This document shows positions 47,094-57,463 of a stretch of 64,000 nucleotides of DNA, one piece after another (the first letter of the stretch is position 1; each line of letters starts with the position of its first letter). Source of the DNA: Stropharia rugosoannulata. Taxonomy: Eukaryota; Basidiomycota; Agaricomycetes; Agaricales; Strophariaceae. Position numbers and translations under genes: made by a program. The notes under the pieces are model-generated. The model had not been told where the DNA came from. It worked only from the letters and a program-made list of their open reading frames with translations, and made no database searches. The stretch is taken from NCBI GenBank assembly GCA_028532985.1, contig JANCIK010000012.1, positions 1-64,000 on the forward strand. Reading direction: 5' to 3'.

Positions 47094-48251
47094 ATGTCTT
47101 TTTCCGGGTCAGCAGAAGCTGAGTACCAAACGGCCGTGACCAACTATGCGACCGTTGCAGCTCTCGCCGTAAGTTCTTCCACAATTACCGTTACTGGTAC
47201 ACGCTAAGCATTGACCAGGTATTGATATGGGATATATTGGATAATCTATTTGGAGATTGTCGAATGTTGTTTGGGCAGCGGAGGCAGTTTAGATTGGCCG
47301 TGGCCGCGTATTGCGTATCAAGGTGCGTTTATATTTCTTACTGTCATACGGTACGCCTATGTTGATGTTCCTCAGAGTCGCAGCGTTTGGGTATGCACTT
47401 TCATCGACCATTTTTCTCAGTAAGTAATCTGTTATTCCCATATTACCCGAGTTCTCATTCCATCCGCAGCTGCACCAGTGGGAAACTGCGAGCTATTTAG
47501 CAAGGTCGCGAATGCATGGTGTCCAATAGCCCTCACTTCAAGCGCATACCTCTTCTTCCTGCGCTTGCGTGCGATATATAACAACTCCCGCATAGTTCCT
47601 GCCGCTTTCTTTATAATCTTTCTGGGGTTAATCTCCGCAGTCGTTTTCGTTCCGATGGCCGTGTCAGGAGGATACGTCAAGAATTCGGAATACTGTCATT
47701 ACGTCTCAGTTGCTCGGTACGCGTCAATTGCACAGATGGCACCGCTGGCATATGACACCCTTGTCTTTATCGCAATATCTTGGAGGCTATCGCAAAATGC
47801 CGCTGCGGACATGGACGCCGGGACAAGCCTTCGAACGATGGTATTAGGAAGGAATCTGCCACTCTTTACACGGTCTCTTTTACTGGACGGCCAACTTTAC
47901 TATCTGTAGGTTTTTACCACTCCCTGTCTGTCACATCAATAACGTGTGCTCTGCAGCATCACATTAGTCGCAGGAATTGCGGCCGCCATTCTCACCTTCC
48001 ACCCTGGAGTTCCAGCTCCTTTAAAGTCGCTGGCCAATGACCCATTTCTTGCGCTCGTCAACATTATGGCGTGCAGAGTTTACCGGAGGACGAGGACAGG
48101 GCTCATTAAAGAACCACAGATATCCACGGTTGCGGTAGACAAGTCTAGGATTACTTACCCAATCATGATCCGGTCTACTTCAGGTAGTGAATCGCCATCT
48201 CTGCAAATTGGAGTCACTCACACCGTGACAATTTTAAAAGACGACGTGTAG
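47094..48251 (+). CDS. DUF6533-type seven-helix membrane protein (317 aa)
   Basis: Exons 47094-47168, 47219-47322, 47376-47419, 47470-47905 and 47957-48251, all in phase. The N-terminus (residues 1-60, YQTAVTNYATVAALAVLIWD ... AAYCVSRVAAFGYAL) matches the pattern of the DUF6533 domain, the first helix pair of a large Agaricomycete family. Hydrophobic segments follow: WCPIALTSSAYLFFLRLRAI, AAFFIIFLGLISAVVFVPMA, a segment around ASIAQMAPLAYDTLVFIAIS, and ITLVAGIAAAILTF. The end is typical too, with a last helix (ALVNIMACRVYRR) and a short cytosolic Ser/Thr-rich tail. These proteins are predicted plasma- or internal-membrane proteins with GPCR-like topology and no known ligand. No signs of decay. 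Confidence 0.75.
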
Positions 48252-48544
48252 TGATGCATGTACATGTCTATTTAGAACTTTACTTCACTGAATGGACTGA
48301 TATTCTGAAAGTTTAACGTTTAGCCTTTAACTCTCAATTATCTTGCAGGACGGTCTACCACTGATGGCTCATGTAAGGAATACATGCTGACTAATTTAAC
48401 GAGTATCAGCTCCTGAACAACAATGATTTCACCCTCTTCTGTTTCAGTAGTTATCGAGTCCTCATTGTAACATGTAGTCCACCATGATTTCAAAGACTTC
48501 TGTTCGCTATCTCCAAATAGTACTACAGATCAATCATTGATTAC

Positions 48545-48827
48545 TGTACCATTTCGAATGGTTCGTCCAGGGGGGGGGACATGGGACACCGTGGACGAAA
48601 TTTTTGCCCCGCCACTTTTGGAAGGACCCGGGACAACCCAAAAATTTCGTCCAAAAACTTTCGTCCAGCGAGTTTTTTGTAGGGTCAAGCCAGTTTTTGG
48701 AGTATGGTCTCAGCCAATTTCAAAAAATTCTTCGTGCACTGGGCTTGGGACACGGGACAAAGCACCGATTTCGTCCACGTACATGGCCCTTGGGACATGG
48801 GACGGACGAACCATTTAAAATGGTACA
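48545..48827. mobile_element. 283-bp MITE-like element with about 24-bp inverted repeats
   Basis: The left end TGTACCATTTCGAATGGTTC continuing GTCC is matched in reverse complement at the right end (GGACGAACCATTTAAAATGG then TACA) with two mismatches. The interior is built from repeats: GGGACA(C/T)GGGACA and TTTCGTCC occur several times. No coding frame. GTAC next to both inner edges could be a 4-bp duplication or just part of the palindromic terminus, so the target-site length is undecided. Confidence 0.65.
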
Positions 48828-49025
48828 GTACTCTCCTATGATATATTTGTCGCCTGAGCTTCGGGTGTATGGAGGTGTATGACAATAGTATATATCTCTG
48901 CATAGCAACCAGTTGTTATTAGGAAGTTCTCACTTCAAAACGACATAGACCAAAAAAGTCATAGATGTATTTTCCGAAACTTTATAAATTAGATGTGATT
49001 CCTGTTTCTGCGCTCATCAGGTTTC

Positions 49026-50098
49026 ATGCCTTACTTCAACAGCAGTGCCCTTCTCAGTATCGTTGGACCTTCAAATGCTAGAGCACTGGACAGAGGACTA
49101 CTGGCGTCATTGACTACAGGCATGGTGTTTCTTCATTCAACTTAACAGGTAGCTGTTAACATCACACTTGTAAAGGAATGTGTTTAATAGCTTTTCTAGC
49201 GACAATCTACATATACTGTACGTATTTATACGACTTCTACCTTTAGAATTCTCACAAGTGTTCGAAGGCACTACGAAAAAATGTATAAACCATTACGTTC
49301 TCGCGATCTTAATTATGTTGAACGCATCTGTATTTGTCTTTCTTTGCCTCTACTGGAAGTTCATGCATGAAGGATTCATTGACAACGGAGAATCATCAGT
49401 CTCTATCTTTATTTTCACCAGCACACGCGATCTATGGCTGCAGTTAGCCCAATCGGTGGCGCAATACGTTGGATATTCCCTGGCAGATGCCCTGCTCTTC
49501 GTAGCTAATTTGGCACTGATTTACATCAAGACTCATCTACTCGCTGATCAGGTTCTGTTGAGAATAACCATCGCAGTAGATGCTACTAGCATCTGCGCAA
49601 CTACTCTGACAGCTACAACCTCTATGTTAGCTACCTATTCCATATGCCGGAATATCAACATATGCACGAAGTTCAACGGCGCTGGCAATCAAGCCAGATT
49701 CAAACTTATTATTCAAATAGTGATTCAGTCCTCGGTGCTGTACACCACGTCCGCAATCCTGTATGCAATCTTCTCCTTTGCATATGTACTGGCTCCAACA
49801 AATACCGTTTTGGAGGTCTCAGGATCTATGGTTATTATAAGCATGGCCATGACGGTACAGTGGGCAGTTTCGGTAACCAGGCAAACCTCTCAATGTTTCT
49901 TTTGCACAGGCATTGGCACCCACGCTCATGGTTGCCCAACTTGCACTTTCTTCCCGGACAGTACCTGCAGATGTGTCAAACATGCGCCGTATAACTGCAC
50001 TCCAGTTCAACGGAACAGGGGACCGACGGACGACAGAAAGACTGACAGGACATGGTACCCTTGATGAGGAAAATTCCGCTGAAACAAGTGATATATAA
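49026..50098 (+). CDS. Second multi-helix membrane protein, N-terminal exon unresolved
   Basis: The solid part is 49180-49872 joined to 49910-50098 (37-nt intron, gtaacc...cacag). It codes for about 293 aa with ATG at 49180. Helices are visible at YVLAILIMLNASVFVFLCLY, AQYVGYSLADALLFVANLAL, ATSICATTLTATTSMLATYS, IIQIVIQSSVLYTTSAILYA and SMVIISMAMTVQWAVS. The tail (SSRTVPADVSNMRR...) is hydrophilic. This pattern is that of the fungal GPCR-like families related to DUF6533/DUF6534 proteins. A conserved-looking first exon (MPYFNSSALLSIVGPSNARA..., from 49026) lies just upstream, but a TAA follows at 49143 and no donor matches the phase of the next exon. Either splicing is unusual or the 5' end is broken. 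Reading on past 49872 without the intron gives a cysteine-rich end that I consider wrong. Confidence 0.55.
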
Positions 50099-51194
50099 AA
50101 CATTATGGACTAGCTCTTATACTACATTCTTCTTATTTTTGCTCTTCTCATTCGTTTGATAGGCCGAGTTTTGTTATTTTTCTCACTACATACTACCATC
50201 AGCTGTGCGAGGCGGGATCAATAGCTATTTTTTACCTACTTATGTATGTGGTGCGTGGGACCATTCTGTATACAGGTCGGGGTCTCAGAATACACAAACA
50301 GAGGCTATATGCACAGGAGGATGACCGATGAATCCAGGTGTATGTACGACACGTCCGTGCGAGCGTCTGGCAAGGGCTCTCGAGTCTCGATTCAGGGTCT
50401 CCGTGTTTATCCATGACGAATTTATAACCAGGAAGCATACGGACTAATCTGCTACAAATAAAGTAAAATTTCTACCTTCGTCTATGCCTTCTGAGCCTGC
50501 GGTGTTGGCGTAGAAGATTCCAAAAGGTAAACGGACCGGAGCGCGCAGGGAGGCACCCTTGTCGTCGCCTGCCGTCGCCGAGCTTAGGCGGTACTCGGCT
50601 ATTAAGTGCTAAGTACCGGCTGTACATATGAGGGACCTGGTTGCACAACTATACACTAAAACCAATTCAATTGTATTGAAGGACTCGATTTCGTCCTCAT
50701 CAGGGTGCAATAAAGTCAATTCAGAGCGAGTCAAACCTTATAATCACGCCAGAAAATCCCATGCAATTTTTTTTTGTTGTTCAACACGTTCACACGCGAT
50801 CTAAAAATATGCTCGCCAGTGATCGAGATAAATCATTGGAGGTTTCGGGGAAATGCCTCTCAGATTACATTCGTAAGCCCAATCAACTACTACGCCTCCT
50901 CTGAGTAAGTAAAATGGCTGGATTTGTAAAGAATGAATTCAAGTCTTTGTCAAGAATAAATGAATGACCTCTTGGAATGATCTCTTACCCAGCGTTTATC
51001 TGTAACAATATACCTCTACCTCCCACAGTGTAGCCGTATCTAGTATACCGCTGGACACGCAGTGCTTCGACGTATTGTGAGTTCTCCACTAATGACCGCG
51101 TCTGACCGGTCTGACCTTTCGCCATTTATTAACGTATAGCAGTTAAGGTGTTATTTTTAATATTTCACAAGTCTTGTCTGGGGACGTCTCACAT
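50099..51194. other. Intergenic between membrane protein and glutathione transferase
   Basis: No gene recognised. A T-run (50768-50776) and AT-rich sequence lead to the promoter of the glutathione transferase. Confidence 0.4.
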
Positions 51195-51200
51195 TATAAA
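51195..51200 (+). promoter_or_regulatory. TATA box of the glutathione transferase gene
   Basis: TATAAA, 57 bases before the ATG at 51252. Confidence 0.5.
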
Positions 51201-51251
51201 GCCTGCTTGTATTCACGCTTTGAATGGAGCAGATCTTTATTCAGCATTACT

Positions 51252-52051
51252 ATGACTATTATCTTCTACGACCTCATCACTAATGTCCCACAAAAGGCTC
51301 TCTCTTGTAATACATGGAAAGCAAGGTGAGTTGATTGCATTATCGTCCACTTCAGTTAGAGACTCAAATGCCAACCAGATTTGCTTTAAATTACAAGGGA
51401 ATTCCGTACAAAACCGAGTGGGTTGAGTGGAAGGACGTTGATAGCCATTGTAAGAAACTTGGAATCAAACCGACAAAGACGTGGCCTAGTGGGCGTCCCT
51501 ACTACACAATTCCTGCCATTCATGATCTCGACACTGGCGCTTATGTTGCCGAATCATTTGCAATAGCCGAATACCTCGAAAAGACGTACCCCAATTCTGG
51601 ACGCAGTCTTTTCCCCGGAAACACCGTAGCGCTCCAGTCGACCGTTGAGGACGTTTTGAACAATGCTGTTCTCAAACACATGGCACCGTTTATCACCGCA
51701 GATGTCATTCACCGCCTCGACGCAAGTGCTGACTACTGGAGACGGTCCAGAGAGGAGCTCTACGGAATCGCGTATGACGATATTGCGCCTAAAGGCAGTG
51801 CCGCAGACAAGGCATGGGTCGAAGCCGAGGCCGGGTGGGGAACGATTAACGACATGATTGCCAAAAGCGGTGGCCCATTCATCCTTGGGGAAACCCCTTC
51901 GTGGGGCGACTTCGTATTGGCTTCTTGGTTGATTTTCGCAGAACAGGTTTGGGGAAAGGACAGTAAGAGGTGGAAGGACGTAGCGTCTTGGCAGAACGGA
52001 CGGTGGAAGAAGCTCTTGGAAGATTTGAAGGACTATCAAAGGATCGACTGA
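51252..52051 (+). CDS. Glutathione S-transferase, fungal FuA / etherase-like class (248 aa)
   Basis: Exons 51252-51325 and 51379-52051. The acceptor at 51378 (aaccag|A) restores NTWKA-RFALNYKG, the usual N-terminal thioredoxin-fold pattern of this class; the ORF start at 51335 is intronic. Visible features are IIFYDLITNVPQKALSCNTW (beta 1 and the active-site loop), YKTEWVEWKDV, a PYYTIPAIHD segment with the cis-Pro, ESFAIAEYLEKTYP (the E-S glutathione-binding pair), and a C-terminal helical domain with GGPFILGETPSWGDFVLASW. Such enzymes conjugate or cleave beta-aryl-ether-like and other aromatic compounds and are expanded in wood- and litter-decaying fungi, where they are thought to handle plant-derived toxic molecules in the cytosol. 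The gene looks intact. The exact substrate cannot be read from sequence. Confidence 0.85.
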
Positions 52052-54757
52052 TGATATGGTCTGGACGGTCGACAACAGTGGTTATGAAATCAAAGTGGTC
52101 GTTGATAAATATAAATAGCTTAGTAGAGAATACAGGAACAGTACTGAAGAAGCACGTAACTACTTGGAGTGACAGTATATGCGATGAATATGAAGGTATT
52201 TATATAAAACAGCCCGAGGTCTCCCTGGAAATAAGGTGAGCTCCCAACACTCCAAGACACTGTGTGCGCGCCTTGCGGTATTCAGAGTTGATGTTAAAGA
52301 TTGTTGAGCTGCATTACATGAAGCACCATCACGGATCCGAAGGTGCGCACCTCTCAAACTACACTCTAGTCATGGTTCTTATTCATAGGTGTGTGCCTGG
52401 CTGGTATGGCGAGCGAGTCATTGGAGTCGTAGTTGGGATACAGACAGGGCGATTGGATGGGAACAATGGGATTGGAGGTGATGTGATATTGACTGTCGGC
52501 ATTTCCTGACCGACTCTAGGATGGTCAAGGAAGATGATTTGGGTATTTGGACGATGTGAATGTGCGTCAAATGCGCATAGTACGTAGACCAAGTGGTACG
52601 TACCAAAGCGTAGCACACGTGATATCTTTCACACGAGGGACAGGGCTACAGCTTGGGTACAGCAGCAGCGGGAGGGTCATGGGCAACTTAGCAGGAGCAA
52701 ATAATGGCGAGACGGGTGGGACAGGGAAAGCGGCAGCGCGGCAACGCAGGGAAAGGGGAAGGAACGAGATAGCAGGGCCATAATTGTTCCCGGCCGCGCC
52801 AGCGATGTTTGAATCACGTTTGAATATTAGCTAATATTTAGATTGCCGTACCTTCGAGAACTCGGTCCTGCTGCGTCTTCGCAGTGTCATATCAGTGGCA
52901 TAAAATACATCTAAATTAGCTATATGAGGTCTAATGAGGATATTGAAGCTATTATTCGGTGACCCGATCAACATGTACACGCTGGCTCCTGTTCAATGAC
53001 AGTTGCATCAAGTCCCTATGTGAATTTTGAGCTGCGTTGACCAGCTTCATTGACGGGCTGTCGTGGGCTGCAATTTTCTCTCTCATCATTGTAGGGCTCC
53101 GGTATTTGACACAGCGTCTAAACGGCTTTCTAAAAGTCATCTTGATCGTACATAAAATTTCGTTCGCAATTTATTTCTATTAGTAGGCGAAAGATAGTTT
53201 CTAGTAAAGGTTCATATTGTTCTTGAGGGCGCTTGTGACTACATTGTCGTCGCTCGCACCCACACACACAATAAGAATCTTACACCCCTCCCATGGCTCC
53301 CATCAAGGTCCCATCCCTCGCTCGCCCCCCCGCGCCGACCACCAACGCCCTCCTACCCCTCATCCGATCCCACTCGCTCAACAAAACACCTGGATCCACA
53401 AATATATCGATTTATTATATCCACGAACCAGCGCCAGTCTCAATTAATCCATCCATCCATCCATCCAGCCATCCAGCCCAATCAATACACCTCCCATCCA
53501 TCCATGCAGACCAATCAATACAACTCCCACTCAAACCATTCAATGCGTCTATTCAGACCAAGACTATACAATACAAATACACGCAGAGCGACTATGCAAG
53601 CTGAGAGATATACAATCACGAAAACAGGCGGGGATGCAGATAGCTGTAGCTATGTGTACTGTGTACGACTAGACCTAAGAGCGAGCGAACGAGGGAGAGC
53701 GGGAGAGCGGGAAGTGTAGGTAGGTAGGAGATGTGGGGTGTAGGTTGTGGGGTGTAGGTTGTAGGGTGTAGCATGGTTGATGTAGGTTGTTCGAAGTAGA
53801 GTGTTCGATGTAGGTTGTAGAATGCAAGACAGCAGGAGATGTACGATAGTGGAAGAGAGCAAGAGATTTATGAGACGCGTAAAAGATATAAGATGTAGCA
53901 AGTGTTCAGAAAACAGGCTTAGCTATGTGATTCGTTCGTGCAGTCTATCGAGTAGAGTCGAGTTGGGTCGAGTTGAGTGCGGTGCAGTACGATTTGGGGG
54001 TGCAGGTTGATTGATAGGTGCTATAAGTGCGATGAGTATGTATCGTGTCGTTCCATGATGTCGTTCGTTCGTTCGTTCGTTCGTCCAGGTTCATGCCAAT
54101 ATTCATGTATCTGAGCGTATTCGTCCATTTGATTGTTTCCTCGTTCGTTCATCCATAATTCGTTCGTTCATTCAGAGTCGTTCGGTGGTCACCGGTCACC
54201 GGTCGAGGTGTGTACCCAGTACCCAGACGTCGATCCCGTTTGCGTGCGATTATGGTGCGATTCGTCCATCCATCCATCCATCCATCCAGTAGTGCGTGCG
54301 AGAGCCATCCCGCGACCAAAACAGCCCAGACCAGCCCAGACCAGACCATAAGACTGCAAGCAACGTCCACAGCTCAGGTTCAGATGCGTTCATACCGAGT
54401 GCATCAAAGCCGAGTCGACTTTAGCTAGCGTTGTGCATAGTAGTAGGCTGCGTTGGGGTATACCCTCCGAGCCGCCGCGTTGGCTGGCTGTGAGGTACCG
54501 TCTTCAAATTCCTGACATGGCGCTAGCCATAGCCGCCGTGCCCGGATCCGAGACGGCGCGTTTTGCGTAGTACGCGCTTCATAGGTCTTGAAGGTACATG
54601 CGGGGTGCGGGATGCGGGATGCGGGTGCGTCCTCCCTCGCTCGCCTTCGCCGTCTCTCTCCTTCCCTTCCCTTCAACCACCCCACCCCACCCCACCCTTC
54701 CCCTTTCCCCTTTCCCCCTTCACCCACACCGAAGCCTACATGCCTACGTGCCTACGC
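52052..54757. other. Intergenic with microsatellites
   Basis: No confident gene. Simple repeats: (ATCC)n at about 53447-53478, (TCGT)n at 54061-54084 and (TCCA)n at 54265-54288. A GGTGTAGGTTGT-type short repeat lies at 53735-53765. A frame starting at 53293 (MAPIKVPSLARPPAPTTNAL) has good codon texture for 35 residues, then runs into the microsatellite; it may be a first exon but I find no continuation. From 54.4 kb the sequence is the 3' flank of the minus-strand acidic protein. Confidence 0.4.
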
Positions 54758-57209
54758 CTACGCCGGCCGTGGCGTGACCTCCCCATCCTCCGGTTCATAC
54801 ACCCTCCGCGCGCCCGCGTGGCCCTGCGTATGTGCGTGTGCGTGCGCATACGCGGGGATCGTTTGGAGTACCGGGAGCGTTTGGAGCGGGCTTAGCGTGG
54901 GTAGTAGGCCGGGGGGTAAACGCAAGGTGGGCGGCCTGCTCCTGCTCCTGCTCCTGCTCCTGCTTTCGCTGTGCGTGGTGCTCCTGCTATCGCTGCGCGT
55001 ATCATCGTGCGCTTCCTCGCGGCCAAATGCACGGGCGCGGCTGTACGTATCCTCCTCACCCACTGCCGCGCTCGGTGTCGGTGTCGGGGTTGGGGGCGCG
55101 TCGTGCAGCAGTCCACGTTCTACCCTCCTACCCGGTGCGCCTTCTCCTTCGTCTTCTCCATCTGCCTCCAAACCCGCACCCACACCCACACCAGCGCCGT
55201 TGTCGAGTGGGACCATAACGCGCGCATCCACACGCGTTGGGAGGGGCCTAATCGTGCGCGTCGATAATAGCCTCTCTCTTCCCCTACTCCCTCCGTCCCT
55301 CTCTCCATCCCTCCTGGCTGCGTCACGCCCGTCCTCCGCCACCACAGGCGCGCGCAGCGCACCACGCGTACCACGCGCAACACTAGGAATAGGAAGGCGT
55401 ACGACCGGGCCCTCGCGCGCGTGCTCGTAGTCGTCGTACAACACCTCCCTGTCCCCATCACCCCTGCCCATCTCATCTTCATCTTCATCCTCGTCGTCGT
55501 CATCACATTCCTCATCGCAATCGTCGTCGTCGTCGCAGTCTTCATCCTCGTCGCACTCTTCATCCTCGTCGTCGTCGTCACAATCCTCACACGCAACATC
55601 GTCGCAGCCCCTACACCATCCCTCTTCATCGTCCTCATCCTCATCGTCCAGGGCCTCATCCTCATCTAGGACCTCATCGTCGTCAAGCACGGATTCACCG
55701 TCGCCTCGCCACCCCCTCAGTCCAGCTACGTTGGGCGTGAGCGCGACTCGCGCCGTGGTAAGCGGGTAGCCGCCACTATGCGCGTCTGGGTTTATGCGCG
55801 GACGCGGGTGGGTCGTCGGCGCGTCGGCGGATAACTGGGCGCGGCCGTGGGTATGCGCGCGGGAGGAGGGTGGGGAAACGGATGCAGCGGCACGGGCAGT
55901 GGCATCGGCAACGGAGGAGGAGGAGGAGGATAGAGGAGTATATGCAACGGAGAGCGGGAGGGATGTAGAGGACGGCGGGAGGTAGGTTGAGGTAGACCCG
56001 CGATATGCGGAGCGGAATGCCGGATGCGCAGATGTTGATCCGGAGCGGGGCGCGCGCGAGTGCGCATGCGAGAGCGGGGAAGAGGGCGCGGGCGTGGGTA
56101 AGGGTGAGGGCGAGGGTGAAGGCGAGGGCGAGGGCAAGGGCGAAGGTGGGATAGCGGAAGTGGCGGATCGCGTCTGGCGCAGGGAAGGCGCATGCGACGG
56201 GTGTCTGGTGAGCGGGTGGCCGAGCGCGGGGTGTGTCCGGGGCGGGTGGCGGGTTTGCTCCGGGCTAGGCGGGGGAATAGCAGAGGCAGAAGAAGAAGGT
56301 TGTCTACCGTACGAAGGAAGTGCATGGGAGTGCTCGAGCAGCGCAGCGAGGCGCGCGCGCGCACTCTGGCCGGTAGCGTCACGCGCGGTGGTCGATGGCC
56401 CGGCAGCGGCAGCAGGGAAAGGAGAGGGCGAGGGGGCTGTGAGACCCGACGGCAGACTGGAACCACTGGCAGGTGCAGATCGCGGGCCACGGACAGGAGG
56501 GCGCGAAGAGGGGGATGTGAGACGCAACCCGGGGGCGCTCTCGTGCCCGCGCTTCTTGCCCGCGCGTCGGGTCAGCGTCGCGTCGTCGTACGGCGTGTAT
56601 GCAGGCGCCGGGGCGAGCCCGGGCGGGCGGGGCAGGGCCGGGGGCGCGAGTGCAAGGGGCGAGGAAGGGGGGAAGAGGCCCTTGACCGGCGAGCGCGCCT
56701 TGCTCCCGTCCCGGTGCCGGCGCGCGCCCAGCGGCGTCTCACCACTACCTTCCTCCTCCCCCACGCGGGCCCGAACGCGTATCGTATCGTCCTCTCCTCC
56801 CCCCTCCCCCTCCCCACCCTCATCCGAACCCCCCTCCCCGCCCTCCCCGCCCATCGCCGCCCCGATCGCCGCCTGGTGGTGGTGGTGGGGCAGGTTGTTA
56901 TTACTGCGCATGCCGCGCATATGCGCCTCGAGCTGGGCCTCCGTCCAGCGGAACCCATCCAAGTCCTGAAACTCAGCTTTCACACCCCTAAAAGGGCGGA
57001 GCAGCATCTCCCTCTGTTCCTGCACACCACCCCAAATCCATCGATCAGCAATCACCCTTACATATAACCAACCAACTAGGACTCACCTCAGTAATCAACA
57101 GCGCCTGGGCGTCTTCCTCCGCCTGCTCGCGCTCGGCCTCCAGGAGGCGCAGGCGGCGCTGCTCCGCGCGGGTCGCGTGCACCTGCTCAGCGCTCGTCGT
57201 CGTCGTCAT
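54758..57209 (-). CDS. 794-aa disordered acidic protein with cysteines, divergent from PCNA
   Basis: Two exons: 57209-57087 (41 codons, EQRRLRLLEAEREQAEEDAQ, a charged helix) and 57019-54758, phase 0. The helix continues after the junction (EQREMLLRPFRGVKAEFQDL) and then WTEAQLEAHMRGM. After residue about 75 the chain is low-complexity Ser/Pro/Ala/Arg. At about 480-570 lies a very acidic tract, nearly all D and E, with cysteine pairs (WCRGCDDVACEDCDDD...). The end is Arg/Ser-rich. No known family is recognised. The conserved part is probably only the first 75 residues. The acidic-cysteine tract could bind metal or basic proteins (inference). It shares a 254-bp promoter region with the PCNA gene, including two ACGCGT boxes, so expression in S phase is possible. 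Confidence 0.65.
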
Positions 57210-57306
57210 CGCCGTCAATTATGCTAATGCCAGTCCACCCCGCCTCGGCTGCCTTTTTATTTCAGACTCCACTTTCTCACACACACCCACGGGCCGTGTG
57301 ACACGG

Positions 57307-57324
57307 ACGCGTGGCGTTACGCGT
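57307..57324. promoter_or_regulatory. Pair of ACGCGT (MluI cell-cycle) boxes
   Basis: ACGCGT occurs at 57307-57312 and 57319-57324, 140-157 bases before the PCNA start and about 100 before that of the divergent gene. In fungi this hexamer is the binding site of the Mbp1/Swi6-type factor (MBF) that drives S-phase genes, PCNA among them. Three more copies are in the first PCNA intron (57534, 57549, 57558). Confidence 0.65.
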
Positions 57325-57463
57325 CATCCAGGCGTGACGTGACTGACCGTGCCATCATTTTTGTTTGGCCTAAACGCGGTCTGTGAACCCTTCCTTCCTT
57401 CCTTCATCCCGTACTACCACCATCTCCACTTAGCATCACCACTTACTACTTTTACGGACTACG

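Noticed and set aside
53293..53604. 103-codon ORF MAPIKVPSLARPPAPTTNAL...
   Set aside because: After about 35 residues it is translated microsatellite; no continuing exon was found, so not called as a gene.
54425..57067. Many long ORFs on the plus strand (up to 291 codons) opposite the acidic protein
   Set aside because: They are antisense or frame-shifted readings of GC-rich, repetitive codons of the minus-strand gene; none has a recognisable motif.
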